Source: Scatomorpha stercorigallinarum (GTDB lineage: Bacteria > Bacillota > Clostridia > Oscillospirales > Oscillospiraceae). Taken from it: a DNA stretch of 64,000 bases. The translations under genes were made by a program, and so were the position numbers. Below the pieces are notes generated by a model. The model ran no database searches. It worked only from the letters and a program-made list of their open reading frames with translations, and had not been told where the DNA came from. Every line of letters starts with the position of its first letter. Within the stretch, counting starts at the first letter, position 1. The stretch covers positions 4,890 to 68,889 of the forward strand of contig CALXGN010000012.1 in NCBI GenBank assembly GCA_944387865.1, written 5' to 3'. Below, piece by piece: positions 26,876-36,984 of this stretch.

Positions 26876-27877
26876 TCAGTTCAGCGCGCTGGCCAGGATG
26901 TCGAGGCTCACGGGCGTGTAGAAGAGCTGCCTGAGGTCGCCGCCCGCGCGGACGAGGGGCAGCAGCCACATCAGCTTGGCGAGGGCGGACTCGGTGGTCA
27001 TGTCGTAGGCCTCCAGCACGGCGCCGTCCTCGGCCAGGGGGCGGCCCGTGGCGTAAACGGCCAGGTCGCTGCCCTCGTTCTGCACCTGCGTGGTCATCAC
27101 CACGGCCTTGCCGGCGGCCGCGGCGGCGGAGACCATCTCGTGCATCCCGCCGGCGTGCGGCAGCCCGCCCACGCCGAAGCTCTCGACGACCAGCGCGTGG
27201 TACTCGCGCAGCATCCAGGCGAGCAGCTCGGGGCGCATCCCGGGGCTGAGCTTCAGCAGCCCCACGCTGGGGTCCAGCCGGTCGTAAAAGCGCGGCTCGC
27301 TCAGGCACTGGGGCGTTATGTAGCGGATCAGCCGCCCGTCGCGCACGTCGGCGATGTTGGGGTAGTTGATGCTGGCAAAGGCGTCGAAGCTCTTGGTGTG
27401 CGTCTTGCGCGCGCGGGTGCCGAGGATGACGCGGCCGTTGAACACGATGAAAACGCCGTGCATCCCGCGCTCGGCGGCGCAGCGGAAGCTGTCGCGCAGG
27501 TTGGTGCGGGAGTCGGAGGCGTCCTCGCCGATGGGCTTCTGCGCGCCGGTGAGGATGATGGGCTTGGGGCTGTACTGGACCAGGTAGCTGAGCGCGGCGG
27601 CGGTGTAGGCCATGGTGTCCGTGCCGTGGCTGATCACGAAGCCGTCGAAGTCCGCATAGTTTTCGCGGATGGTAGCGGCCATGCCCAGCCAGTGCGCGGG
27701 GCCGATGTCCGTGCTGTCCAGCTCGTAGAGCTGCAGGCATTCCACGTCGCAGAGCCCGGCCACGTCCGGCACGTAGCTCAAAAGCTGCTCCGGCCCCACC
27801 AGCGGCGACAGCGCGCCGCTCCTGAGCTCCGAAGCAATGGTCCCGCCCGTGCCGATAAACAATATACGCTTCTTCAA
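26876..27877 (-). CDS. ansA: L-asparaginase, type I
   Basis: 333 residues. It hydrolyses asparagine to aspartate and ammonia. Both catalytic threonine motifs are seen: FIGTGGTIAS near residue 10 and ISHGTDTMAYTA near residue 88; ILTGAQKPIGEDASD is also conserved. No signal peptide is present, so it is cytoplasmic. The start is TTG at 27877, seven bases behind a strong GGAGGTG site; no ATG fits as well. Confidence 0.93.
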   Translation of the reverse strand: MKKRILFIGTGGTIASELRSGALSPLVGPEQLLSYVPDVAGLCDVECLQLYELDSTDIGPAHWLGMAATIRENYADFDGFVISHGTDTMAYTAAALSYLVQYSPKPIILTGAQKPIGEDASDSRTNLRDSFRCAAERGMHGVFIVFNGRVILGTRARKTHTKSFDAFASINYPNIADVRDGRLIRYITPQCLSEPRFYDRLDPSVGLLKLSPGMRPELLAWMLREYHALVVESFGVGGLPHAGGMHEMVSAAAAAGKAVVMTTQVQNEGSDLAVYATGRPLAEDGAVLEAYDMTTESALAKLMWLLPLVRAGGDLRQLFYTPVSLDILASALN

Positions 27878-27918
27878 TGGAGGGCACCTCCTGATCGCTT
27901 TTTTAAACTATTTTACCA

Positions 27919-27957
27919 CCCCGCGGACGCCATTTCCAGAGCGCCGCGGGGGTTTTT
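27919..27957. terminator. Hairpin between ansA and proB
   Basis: CCCCGCGGACGC and GCGCCGCGGGG form an interrupted stem followed by TTTTT on the plus strand. No plus-strand gene ends here, so the element may end an unseen short transcript or simply insulate proB. The rest of 27878-28106 contains only the proB promoter. Confidence 0.4.
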
Positions 27958-28039
27958 GCATATTTGCCGTCCCCGCTGCCGAGGGAAGATGGGTGCAGGG
28001 CGGCGCCTTTTTTGCTGGGGGTAAATTCATAAATTTTTA

Positions 28040-28068
28040 GTGAAATAAAGCGCGGGGTGTGATATAAT
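28040..28068 (+). promoter_or_regulatory. Probable promoter of the proB operon
   Basis: A perfect TATAAT at 28063-28068. With a 17-base spacer the -35 position reads GTGAAA, a weak match. The start of proB is 39 bases downstream of the -10 box. Confidence 0.55.
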
Positions 28069-28106
28069 AGCCTAAATATGTGCTTTTTACCTTTGGGGGG
28101 ACGCAA

Positions 28107-29231
28107 ATGAGCGGGAAAAAGACCGTTGTAGTGAAGATCGGCACCAGCTCGCTGACGGAGAAGAACGGCCGCCTGGCGCCGGAGAAGCTGCGCGCGCTCA
28201 CCGGGCAGATCGCCTCGCTGCGCGACGCCGGGCACCAGGTGGCGCTCGTCACCAGCGGCGCCATCGCCGCCGGATATCCGCTGCTGGGCTACCGCGAGCG
28301 GCCCACGGGCGTGGCCGCCAAGCAGGCCAGCGCCGCCGTCGGCCAGGGGCTGCTGATGGAGGAGTACGCCGCGGCGCTCGCCTCGCGCGGCTATGTGGCC
28401 GCGCAGCTGCTGCTCACGCGCGGCGACTTCCGCGACCGCCGGCGCTACCAGAACGCCTTCGCCGCGCTGGAGGTGCTGCTCTCCCGCGGGGCCGTGCCCG
28501 TCATCAACGAAAACGACACCGTGTCCATCGCCGAGCTGAAGCTGGGCGACAACGACATGCTCTCCGCGCAGGTGGCGGCCATGCTGCACGCCGACCTGCT
28601 GGTGATACTGACCGACATGGACGGGCTCTACACCGCCGACCCGCGCACGGACCCGGATGCCCGGCAGATACCCTATGTGGAGCGGGTGACGCCGGAGATC
28701 GAGGCGCTGGGCGGCGGCTCCGGCACCGCTAACGGCACCGGCGGCATGGCCACCAAGATCGAGGGGGCCAAGCTGGCCTCCGGCGCGGGGGTGGCCGTGG
28801 CCATCTGCCGGGCGACGGAGCCGGACGTGCTGCGCAGGGCCGTGGAGGGCACGGCGAAGGGCACTTACTTCAAGCCCGGCGAGGGGATGAAGACCCGGCT
28901 GCAGTGGATGGCCTTCTACGCCCAGGCGGCGGGCAGCGTATATATCGACGGCGGCGCGGCGGAGGCCCTCTGCGCGCGCGGCAAGAGCCTGCTGCCCGCG
29001 GGCGTGCGGGCCTGCGAGGGCGATTTTTCCGCCGGCGAGGTGGTGAACGTCTATCTCGCCGGGGGCGGCGGGCTGCTGGGACGCGGGACGGTGAACTACA
29101 GCTCCGCGGAGCTGCGGGAGATCGCCGGGCTCTCCTCCGCCGCGGCGGAGGGGCAGTTCCCCGGCCGGCCGGCGGAAGTGATAGACCAGGACAACTGGGC
29201 CAAGAGCTTTGACTGTGAATATAAACGATAA
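28107..29231 (+). CDS. proB: Glutamate 5-kinase
   Basis: 374 residues. It phosphorylates the gamma-carboxyl of glutamate in the first step of proline synthesis. The amino-acid-kinase domain opens VVVKIGTSSL, and INENDTVSIAELKLGDND is the substrate loop. GTGGMATKIEGAKLA is near 215-230. A C-terminal PUA domain starts near residue 275. The ATG at 28107 is preferred over 28080 because a GGGGGG ribosome site precedes it by six bases. It is normally feedback-inhibited by proline. Confidence 0.96.
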   Translation: MSGKKTVVVKIGTSSLTEKNGRLAPEKLRALTGQIASLRDAGHQVALVTSGAIAAGYPLLGYRERPTGVAAKQASAAVGQGLLMEEYAAALASRGYVAAQLLLTRGDFRDRRRYQNAFAALEVLLSRGAVPVINENDTVSIAELKLGDNDMLSAQVAAMLHADLLVILTDMDGLYTADPRTDPDARQIPYVERVTPEIEALGGGSGTANGTGGMATKIEGAKLASGAGVAVAICRATEPDVLRRAVEGTAKGTYFKPGEGMKTRLQWMAFYAQAAGSVYIDGGAAEALCARGKSLLPAGVRACEGDFSAGEVVNVYLAGGGGLLGRGTVNYSSAELREIAGLSSAAAEGQFPGRPAEVIDQDNWAKSFDCEYKR

Positions 29232-29246
29232 ATGGAGGTGCGCAGA

Positions 29247-30494
29247 ATGAAAACACTGATGGAGACCGCGAAGGCCGCGCGGGCCGCGGCGGCGGAGGTC
29301 GCCCAGCTGAGCACGGAGGAAAAGAACGCCGCCCTGCTGGCGATGGCGGACGCGCTGGAGGCCAACATGGGCAGTATCCTGGCCGCCAACGCCGCGGACA
29401 TGGAGCGCGAGCGCGCGAACGGCATGAGCAGCGACCTGCTCGACCGCCTGGCTCTGAACGAGGGCCGCGTGCGCGACATGGCGCTCGGCCTCAGGCAGGT
29501 GGCGGAGCTGCCCGACCCCGTGGGCGAGGTGATGGCCGAGTGGGACCGCCCCAACGGCCTGCACATCAAAAAGGTGCGCGTGCCGATGGGCGTCATCGGC
29601 ATCATCTACGAGGCGCGCCCCAACGTGACGGTGGACGCCGCCTCCCTGGCCTTCAAGGCCGGCAGCGCCATACTGCTGCGCGGCAGCGGATCGGCCTATG
29701 AGTCCAACGCCGAGGAGGTGCGCGTGATGCGCGAGGCGCTCGCCGGCTGCGGCATCACGCCGGACGCCGTCTGCCTGGTGGAGGAGCGCGGCCACGGCGT
29801 GGTGGACCAGATGCTCACCATGCGCGGGTACATCGACCTCATCGTCCCCCGCGGCAGCGCGCGGCTCATCAACAACGCCGTGGAGAAGGCCACCGTCCCC
29901 ATTTTGCAGACGGGCACGGGCAACTGCCACGTCTATATCGACAGGAGCGCCGACTACGCGATGGCGGAGGCCATCACGATAAACGCCAAGACCCAGCGCA
30001 CCAGCGTCTGCAACTGCGCGGAGACGCTGCTGGTGCAGGAGGACTGGGCGGAGGAGCACCTGCGCGAGCTGCTGAAGGCCCTGACGGACCGCAACGTGGA
30101 GCTCCACGGCGACGAGCCGGCCGCGAAGTACACAACGGGCATGATCCCCGCCACGGAGGCAGACTGGGCGGACGAATACCTCCGCCTCGCAATGGCGGTG
30201 AAGGTCGTCCCGGACGTGAAGGCCGCGGTGGAGCACATCAACCGCTACGGCACCATGCACACCGAGTGCATCGTCACGGCGGACGCGCAGTGCGCGGACT
30301 ATTTCCTGAAGAACGTGGACGCCGCCGTGGTGAACTGGAACGCCTCCACCCGCTTCACGGACGGTTTCGAGTTCGGCTTCGGCGCGGAGCTCGGCATCTC
30401 CACGCAGAAGCTGCACGCCCGCGGGCCGATGGGGCTGACGGAGATCACGAGCTATAAGTACCAGGTGATAGGCACCGGCCAGGTGCGCCCGTAA
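29247..30494 (+). CDS. proA: Gamma-glutamyl phosphate reductase
   Basis: 415 residues, an aldehyde-dehydrogenase-fold enzyme that reduces gamma-glutamyl phosphate with NADPH. The catalytic cysteine lies in QRTSVCNCAETLLV, and GVIGIIYEARPNVTVDAASL is the typical nucleotide-binding region. The start is ATG 29247, six bases after GGAGGTG; the ATG at 29232 would lie inside that site. Order proB-proA-proC gives the whole pathway from glutamate to proline. Confidence 0.97.
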   Translation: MKTLMETAKAARAAAAEVAQLSTEEKNAALLAMADALEANMGSILAANAADMERERANGMSSDLLDRLALNEGRVRDMALGLRQVAELPDPVGEVMAEWDRPNGLHIKKVRVPMGVIGIIYEARPNVTVDAASLAFKAGSAILLRGSGSAYESNAEEVRVMREALAGCGITPDAVCLVEERGHGVVDQMLTMRGYIDLIVPRGSARLINNAVEKATVPILQTGTGNCHVYIDRSADYAMAEAITINAKTQRTSVCNCAETLLVQEDWAEEHLRELLKALTDRNVELHGDEPAAKYTTGMIPATEADWADEYLRLAMAVKVVPDVKAAVEHINRYGTMHTECIVTADAQCADYFLKNVDAAVVNWNASTRFTDGFEFGFGAELGISTQKLHARGPMGLTEITSYKYQVIGTGQVRP

Positions 30495-30511
30495 GAAGGA
30501 GGCGGAAAACG

Positions 30512-31309
30512 ATGAAATATGCGTTCATAGGCAGCGGCAACATGGCCCGCGCCATCATCGGCGGGCTGGTACACACGGGCACGGCGGGGGAGGACATCCT
30601 CGTCGTCAACCCCAACAACCCCAAGAGCTGCGGCGAGGTGCAGGCCCTCTACGGCGCCGTGCCCGCCCCGGCGGAGGCGCTGGAGCAGGCGGACACGGTG
30701 GTCGTGGCCGTCAAGCCGCAGAGCTTCCCGGCGGCCGCGCCGCTCTACGCGCCGTACGTCCGGCCCGGCACGCTGGTGGTGAGCATCATGGCCGGCATCC
30801 CCACCGCGGCGGTGGAGGCCGCGTTCCCCACGGCGCGCGTGACGCGCGTGATGCCCAACCTGGCCCTGGCCGTGGGCTGCGGCGCGGCGGGCGTGGCCCC
30901 CGGCGCCACCGCCACGGAGGCGGACGTGCAGCTGACGCTGAAGATATTCTCCGCCGCCGGCGTGGCCGTGGCCGTGGACGAAGCGGAGATCGACTCCGTG
31001 GCCGCCATCTCCGGCAGCGGCGCGGCCTACGTGTACTTTCTGGTCGAGAACCTGCGCGACGCCGCCATCGAGGACGGCATGGAGCCGGAAAAGGCCGCGC
31101 TGCTCGCGCGGCAGACGCTGATCGGCGCGGCGCGCCAGCTGGAGCAGGAGGACGTGCCCCCCGAGGAGCTGCGCCGGCGCATCACCAGCAAAAAGGGCAC
31201 CACGGAGGCCGCCATAAACGCCATGGCCGAGGCCGGACTCCCCGCCGCGGTGCGCGCGGGATATCAGGCCAACAAGCGCCGCTCGCGCGAGCTGGCCGAG
31301 GGCAAGTGA
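30512..31309 (+). CDS. proC: Pyrroline-5-carboxylate reductase
   Basis: 265 residues. It performs the last step of proline synthesis with NAD(P)H. The N-terminal Rossmann motif is AFIGSGNMARAIIGG, and the family signature near the C-terminus covers PEELRRRITSKKGTTEAAI. Clear GGAGG ribosome site. It is the third gene of the proline set. Confidence 0.97.
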   Translation: MKYAFIGSGNMARAIIGGLVHTGTAGEDILVVNPNNPKSCGEVQALYGAVPAPAEALEQADTVVVAVKPQSFPAAAPLYAPYVRPGTLVVSIMAGIPTAAVEAAFPTARVTRVMPNLALAVGCGAAGVAPGATATEADVQLTLKIFSAAGVAVAVDEAEIDSVAAISGSGAAYVYFLVENLRDAAIEDGMEPEKAALLARQTLIGAARQLEQEDVPPEELRRRITSKKGTTEAAINAMAEAGLPAAVRAGYQANKRRSRELAEGK

Positions 31310-31313
31310 GCGC

Positions 31314-32072
31314 GTGGACGCCGTAAAGACGTTCTATGACGGCCTGGCGGGGGAGTACGACAAGCTCTTCGCCGACTGGGGCGAGGCCGCGCGGCGGCAG
31401 GCGCAGGTGCTGGAGCGCATTTTCGCCGCGCACGGCTTCGGCCGGGACAGCACGGTGCTCGACTGCGCCTGCGGCATCGGCACGCAGGCGCTGGGCCTTG
31501 CGGCGCTGGGCTACCGCGTGACCGGCTCCGACATCAGCCCCGCGGCGCTCGCCGAGGCCGGGGAGAGGGCGCGCGCCGCCGCGCTGGCGATAGAACTGCG
31601 CGAGGCGGATTTCCGCCGCCTGCCGGAGCTTGTGGGCGGCAGCTATGACATAGTCATCGCCATGGACAACGCCCTGCCGCACCTTATGTCCTCCGCGGAG
31701 CTCGCGGAGGCCGTGGGCTCCATAGCCGCCGTGACGCGCCCGGGCGGGCTCTTTGCCGCGAGCATACGCGACTACGACGCGCTGCTCGAAACAAAGCCGC
31801 GCTATTCCCCGCCCTATATAAACGGGCCGGAGGGCGCGCGGCGCATAGCCTTCCAGACCTGGGACTGGGCCGGGGAGCGCTACAGGCTCGTCCAGTACAT
31901 CATAGACGAGACTGAGGGCCTCACGGTCAGCCGCCACGAGTGCGAATACCGCGCGCTGCGCCGCGCGGAGCTCTCGCGGCTGCTCGGCTGCGGCGGCTTC
32001 GGCGCGGTCCGCTGGGCCATGCCGGAGGAGACGGGCTATTACCAGCCCATAGTTACGGCAATCAGAGAATAA
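31314..32072 (+). CDS. Class I SAM-dependent methyltransferase, substrate unknown
   Basis: 252 residues. Motif I of the Rossmann-like fold is STVLDCACGIGTQALGLA near residue 46, followed by the acidic end of strand 2 (VTGSDISPAAL) and ADFRR. These define a methyltransferase, but the C-terminal half gives no substrate clue. The GTG start lies four bases after the proC stop with a weak GAGGG site. It lies between proC and pyc; a link to either is not evident. Confidence 0.8.
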   Translation: MDAVKTFYDGLAGEYDKLFADWGEAARRQAQVLERIFAAHGFGRDSTVLDCACGIGTQALGLAALGYRVTGSDISPAALAEAGERARAAALAIELREADFRRLPELVGGSYDIVIAMDNALPHLMSSAELAEAVGSIAAVTRPGGLFAASIRDYDALLETKPRYSPPYINGPEGARRIAFQTWDWAGERYRLVQYIIDETEGLTVSRHECEYRALRRAELSRLLGCGGFGAVRWAMPEETGYYQPIVTAIRE

Positions 32073-32092
32073 CCGCAAAAAAGGAGAGAGCG

Positions 32093-35000
32093 ATGCAGGG
32101 ACGGACGTTTGAAAAAGTCATGGCCGCAAACCGCGGCGAGATAGCCATCCGCATATTCAGGGCCTGTTACGACCTTGGCCTCAGGACGCTGGCGATTTAT
32201 TCAAAGGAAGACACGATGAGCCTTTTCCGCACGAAGGCGGACGAGGCCTATCTGATCGGCGAGCACCTGAGCCCCCTGGGGGCCTACCTGGCGATAGACG
32301 AGATCATCGCCCTGGCAAAAAAGCGCGGCGTGGACGCCATCCACCCCGGCTACGGCTTTTTGAGCGAGAACGCGGCCTTTGCGAGGGCCTGCGAGGAGGC
32401 GGGCATAAAGTTCATCGGCCCGCCGAGCAGCGTGCTGGCGAAGATGGGGGACAAGCTCGAGGCCAAGAAAATAGCCGTCCAGTGCGGCGTGCCCGTCATC
32501 CCCGGCTCGCGCGAGCCGCTGAAGGACGCGCAGGAGGCGCTCTCGCTGGCGCGCGAATTCGGCTATCCCGTCATCCTCAAGGCCGCCGCCGGCGGCGGCG
32601 GGCGCGGCATGAGGCTCTGCGAAAAGGACGAGGACGTGGCCCCGGCCTTCGAGCTCGTGAGCAACGAAGCGCGCAAGGCCTTTGGCGACGGCAGCATCTT
32701 CATCGAGAAATACCTCGTGGAGCCGAAGCACATCGAGGTGCAGATACTGGCCGACGAGCACGGCTGCGTGCGCCACCTGGGCGAGCGCGACTGCTCGCTG
32801 CAGCGGCGCTACCAGAAGGTGGTGGAGTTCGCCCCGGCCTGGAGCGTGCGCGAGGACGTGCGCGAAAAGCTGCGCGCGGACGCGGTGAAGATCGCCGAGG
32901 CCGTCGGCTATGTGAACGCCGGCACGGTGGAGTTCCTCGTGGACCGCAGCGGGAACCACTATTTCATCGAGATGAACCCGCGCATACAGGTGGAGCACAC
33001 CGTCACCGAGATGGTCACGGGCATCGACATAGTCCGCGCGCAGATACTCATCGCCGAGGGCGCGCACCTCTCTCACCCGGAGATCGGCCTTGAAAAGCAG
33101 AGCGACCTGAACATCAACGGCTACTCTATACAGTGCCGCGTCACCACGGAGGACCCGAAGAACAACTTCGCGCCGGACAACGGCAAGATCGCCTCCTACC
33201 GCTCCGGCGGCGGCTTCGGCGTCCGGCTCGACGGTGGCAACGCCACGGCCGGCGCGGAGATAAGCCCCTATTACGACTCCCTGCTGGTCAAGGTGACCAC
33301 CTGGGACCGCACATTCGAGGCCGTGTGCCGCAAGGCGCGCCGCGCGATAAACGAGGAGCAGGTGCGCGGCGTCAAGACCAACATCTCCTTTGTCACCAAC
33401 ATCCTCAGCCACCCGGCCTTCATCGCCGGCAAGTGCCACACGAAGTTCATCGACGAGACGCCGGAGCTCTTCGACATCGTGGACAGCCGCGACCGCGCCA
33501 CGCGCGTGCTGCGCTATATCGCCAACATCCAGGTGGCGGACCCCGACGCCGAGCGGCGCGAATATTCCGCCCCGCGCTACCCCAAGGCCACGCGCGAGGT
33601 GACGCGCCGCGACGGGCTGAAGGAGCTGCTGGACACGGAGGGGCCGGAGGCCGTCAGCAAGTGGGTGCTGGGGCAGAAAAAACTGCTCGTCACCGACACC
33701 ACCATGCGCGACGCGCACCAGAGCCTGCTCTCCACCCGCATGCGCACGCGCGACATGGTGAAGGGCGCGGAGGGCACGGCGGACTTCATGGCCGGCTGCT
33801 TCTCGCTGGAGATGTGGGGCGGCGCCACCTTCGACACGGCCTACCGCTTCCTCTATGAGTCCCCCTGGGAGCGGCTGATACTGCTGCGGGAGAAGATACC
33901 CAACATCCCCTTCCAGATGCTGCTGCGCGGCAGCAACTTGGTGGGCTACGCCAGCTACCCGGACGACCTCGTGCGCGCCTTCATCGAGGAGAGCGCCAGC
34001 TGCGGCATCGACGTGTTCCGCGTTTTCGATTCGCTCAACTGGATACCGAGCATGGAGACGGCCATGGACGCCGTGCTCAGGACCGGCAAGCTGCTGGAGG
34101 CCACCGTCTGCTACACAGGCGACATCCTCGACCCCAAACGGGACAGGTATACGCTCAAGTACTACGTCGACTTCGCCAGGGAGCTCGAGCGCCGCGGCGC
34201 GCACACCATCTGCGTGAAGGACATGTCGGGCCTGCTGAAGCCCTATGCGGCGAAGAAGCTCATAAAGGCGCTGAAGGAGGAAGTGGGCGTCCCCATCCAC
34301 CTGCACACGCACAACACCACCGACAACCAGATCGCCACCTACCTGCTCGCCGCCGAGGCGGGCGTGGACATCGTGGACTGCGCCATCGGCCCGCTCTCCA
34401 GCCTCACCAGCCAGCCGAGCATCAACTCCCTGGTGGAGGCGCTGCGCGGCACGGAGCGCGACACCGGCCTGCCCACGGAGGGGCTGCAGAAGCTGGCCGA
34501 CTACTGGAGCGACGTGCGCGAGCGCTACTGGAGCTTCGACAAGGGGCTCAAGACGCCCGTCACGGACATCTACCGCTACGAGATACCCGGCGGGCAGTAC
34601 ACCAACCTGCAGCCGCAGGTGGAGGCGCTGGGCCTCGGCCAGCGCTTCGAGGAAGTGAAGGAGATGTACCGCACGGTGAACGGTATGCTGGGCGACATCA
34701 TAAAGGTCACGCCGAGCTCCAAGATGGTGGGCGACCTCGCCATCTTCATGGTGCAGAACGACCTGACGCCGGAGAACATAGTCGAGCGCGGCGAGACCCT
34801 CGCCTTCCCGGACAGCGTGGTGAGCTACTTCAAGGGCCTGATGGGCCAGCCGCCCTGCGGCTTCCCGGAGGACCTGCAGCGCGTGGTGCTCAAGGGCGAG
34901 CAGCCCATCACCGTGCGCCCGGGCGAGCTGCTGCCTCCCGTGGACTGGGACGCCGTGCGCGCGGAGGTGGAAAAGCTCACGCCCGAGCCCACCCGCCGCG

Positions 35001-35521
35001 GCCTCATCTCCTACGCGATGTACCCGAAGGTCCTGCGCGACTTCTTCGAGCACCGCAAGGAGTACGGCTACATCATGCGCATGGGCAGCCACGTGTTCTT
35101 CAACGGCCTCGCCGTGGGCGAGACCAACCAGATCAACATCGAGGACGGCAAGACCCTGGTGATAAAATACCTTGGCCTCGGCGACCGCAACGAGGACGGC
35201 ACGCGCAACGTCGTCTTTGAGCTGAACGGCGCGCGGCGCGAAGTGGCCGTGCCCGACCCCTCCGCCCCGGATACCGGCAAGCGCACGGTGATGGCCGACC
35301 CCGCGGACAGGAGCCAGATCGGCGCGTCCATACCCGGCATGGTGTCCAAGGTGGCCGTCAAGCCGGGCGACACGGTGAAGGCCAACCAGGTGGTGGCCAT
35401 CATCGAAGCTATGAAAATGGAGACCAGCGTCGTGGCCCTCACTGACGGGAAGATAGGCGAGCTCTTCATCGAGCCCGGCGTGACCGTGAAGGCCGGCGAG
35501 CTGCTGATGACTGTGATATGA
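32093..35521 (+). CDS. pyc: Pyruvate carboxylase
   Basis: 1142 residues, the complete single-chain biotin enzyme that makes oxaloacetate from pyruvate. A biotin carboxylase domain (about 1-450) has the AAAGGGGRGMRL ATP loop and FIEMNPRIQVEH. The carboxyltransferase TIM barrel starts at VTDTTMRDAHQSLLSTRMRT near residue 535. The C-terminal biotinyl domain carries the biotin lysine in IIEAMKMETSV. The ATG at 32093 follows AAGGAG; the frame extends upstream only as a shadow. It overlaps hemZ by four bases (ATGA). Confidence 0.98.
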   Translation: MQGRTFEKVMAANRGEIAIRIFRACYDLGLRTLAIYSKEDTMSLFRTKADEAYLIGEHLSPLGAYLAIDEIIALAKKRGVDAIHPGYGFLSENAAFARACEEAGIKFIGPPSSVLAKMGDKLEAKKIAVQCGVPVIPGSREPLKDAQEALSLAREFGYPVILKAAAGGGGRGMRLCEKDEDVAPAFELVSNEARKAFGDGSIFIEKYLVEPKHIEVQILADEHGCVRHLGERDCSLQRRYQKVVEFAPAWSVREDVREKLRADAVKIAEAVGYVNAGTVEFLVDRSGNHYFIEMNPRIQVEHTVTEMVTGIDIVRAQILIAEGAHLSHPEIGLEKQSDLNINGYSIQCRVTTEDPKNNFAPDNGKIASYRSGGGFGVRLDGGNATAGAEISPYYDSLLVKVTTWDRTFEAVCRKARRAINEEQVRGVKTNISFVTNILSHPAFIAGKCHTKFIDETPELFDIVDSRDRATRVLRYIANIQVADPDAERREYSAPRYPKATREVTRRDGLKELLDTEGPEAVSKWVLGQKKLLVTDTTMRDAHQSLLSTRMRTRDMVKGAEGTADFMAGCFSLEMWGGATFDTAYRFLYESPWERLILLREKIPNIPFQMLLRGSNLVGYASYPDDLVRAFIEESASCGIDVFRVFDSLNWIPSMETAMDAVLRTGKLLEATVCYTGDILDPKRDRYTLKYYVDFARELERRGAHTICVKDMSGLLKPYAAKKLIKALKEEVGVPIHLHTHNTTDNQIATYLLAAEAGVDIVDCAIGPLSSLTSQPSINSLVEALRGTERDTGLPTEGLQKLADYWSDVRERYWSFDKGLKTPVTDIYRYEIPGGQYTNLQPQVEALGLGQRFEEVKEMYRTVNGMLGDIIKVTPSSKMVGDLAIFMVQNDLTPENIVERGETLAFPDSVVSYFKGLMGQPPCGFPEDLQRVVLKGEQPITVRPGELLPPVDWDAVRAEVEKLTPEPTRRGLISYAMYPKVLRDFFEHRKEYGYIMRMGSHVFFNGLAVGETNQINIEDGKTLVIKYLGLGDRNEDGTRNVVFELNGARREVAVPDPSAPDTGKRTVMADPADRSQIGASIPGMVSKVAVKPGDTVKANQVVAIIEAMKMETSVVALTDGKIGELFIEPGVTVKAGELLMTVI

Positions 35522-36984
35522 ACCTTTATCTGAACGGATGCGGGAAATATCCCGCCGAACAGGCGCTGCTCACCTTCTTCCCCGGCGAGCGGCCGGAATA
35601 CCCGGAGGGGGAGCCGCAGGGCGAGCGCTGCGAGATCAACGTGGCCATGCGCAACGAGCGCATCATGTGCACCTGCCTGCTGGTGCGCGGCGGCCAGGCC
35701 TACCGCTCCCGGGCGTCCATGGACCACTCGCGCATCGTGGACGAGGTGACGCGCGAGCGCTACACGGGGCGCGTGGTGAAGCTGGCCTTTTTCCGCGCGG
35801 CCGTCGCCTCCGGCATACCCTACCCCGAGTGGGGCTGCCTGACGGGCGTGAGGCCCGTGAAGCTGGTGGAGGGCTACCTGCGCGAGGGGATGACGCCCGC
35901 GGGCGCCCGCGGGCGCTTCATGCGCGAATACTATGTCTCCAAGCGCCGCGCCACGCTGAGCGTGGCCGCGGCCCAGGCCTCCATAGAGGCCGACAGGGCG
36001 CTGGGGGAGCGGGATGTCTGCCTCTATGTGGGCATCCCCTTCTGCCCCACGCGCTGCGCCTACTGCAGCTTCGTCAGCCAGAGCGTGGAGAAGTCCCTGG
36101 GGCTGGTGGAGCCCTATCTGGAGGCGCTGGAGCGGGAGATATCCGCCACGGCGGAGGCCGCCAGCCGCGCGCAGCTGCGGCCCGTGGCGCTCTATATCGG
36201 CGGCGGCACGCCCACGACGCTCAGCGCCGGGCAGCTCGACCGCCTGTGCGCGCAGCTGGAGCGCAGCTTTGACCTCTCCGCGCTGCGGGAGTACACCGTG
36301 GAGGCCGGCCGGCCGGACACCATCACCGCCGACAAGCTCGCCGCGCTGCGCGCGCACGGCGTGAAACGCCTGAGCGTCAACCCGCAGACGATGTCGGACC
36401 CGGTGCTGAGCGCCATCGGCCGCCGCCACACGGCGAAGGACATCGAGAACGCCATGTCCCTGGTGCGCTCCGCCGGCAGGTTCGAGGTGAACATGGACCT
36501 CATCGCCGGGCTGCAGACCGACACGGCGGAGGGCTTCGCCGACTCGCTGGAGCGGGTGCTGGCCCTACGCCCGGACAATATCACCATCCACACCCTGGCC
36601 GTCAAGCGCGGCTCGCGCCTGCATGCGGAGGGCGCGGAGCAGCTGCCCGCGCCGGAGGAGGTGGAGCGGATGCTCTCCGGCGCCATGAACAGGCTCACCG
36701 CCGCGCGCTACGAGCCCTATTACCTCTACCGCCAGAAGTACATGTCCGGCGGCTTCGAGAACGTGGGCTGGACAAAGCCCTGGCGCGCCAGCCTTTACAA
36801 CATATGTATAATGGAGGAGCTGCGCAGCATCATAGCCATGGGCGCCGGCGGCTCCACCAAGCTCATCGCCCCCGGCGGGCGGCTGGAGCGGCACTTTGCG
36901 CCCAAATACCCCGGGGAGTACATCGCCGCCATTGACCGCGTCTGCGCGGACAAGGAAAGGATCGTTGATTTCCATGCCGTTTGA
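35518..36984 (+). CDS. hemZ: Oxygen-independent coproporphyrinogen III dehydrogenase, HemZ type
   Basis: 488 residues. A radical SAM protein with the cluster motif CPTRCAYC near residue 176 and the SAM-binding GGGTPTTLS. The N-terminal region of about 165 residues is the HemZ-specific extension, including WGCLTGVRPVKL. HemZ proteins are linked to heme synthesis, though the exact reaction in this group is less certain than for HemN. No other heme genes are nearby. It is coupled to pyc and overlaps the next gene by 11 bases. Confidence 0.9.
   Translation: MNLYLNGCGKYPAEQALLTFFPGERPEYPEGEPQGERCEINVAMRNERIMCTCLLVRGGQAYRSRASMDHSRIVDEVTRERYTGRVVKLAFFRAAVASGIPYPEWGCLTGVRPVKLVEGYLREGMTPAGARGRFMREYYVSKRRATLSVAAAQASIEADRALGERDVCLYVGIPFCPTRCAYCSFVSQSVEKSLGLVEPYLEALEREISATAEAASRAQLRPVALYIGGGTPTTLSAGQLDRLCAQLERSFDLSALREYTVEAGRPDTITADKLAALRAHGVKRLSVNPQTMSDPVLSAIGRRHTAKDIENAMSLVRSAGRFEVNMDLIAGLQTDTAEGFADSLERVLALRPDNITIHTLAVKRGSRLHAEGAEQLPAPEEVERMLSGAMNRLTAARYEPYYLYRQKYMSGGFENVGWTKPWRASLYNICIMEELRSIIAMGAGGSTKLIAPGGRLERHFAPKYPGEYIAAIDRVCADKERIVDFHAV

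Noticed and set aside
27903..30416. 837-residue minus-strand frame opposite proB and proA
   Set aside because: Shadow frame produced by high third-position GC; the composition is rich in His, Arg, Gly and Ala without recognisable domains.
32201..35092. Very long open frame on the minus strand opposite pyc
   Set aside because: It is a shadow of the GC-rich pyc gene; it has no ribosome site or family motifs, while the plus strand has full-length pyruvate carboxylase domains.
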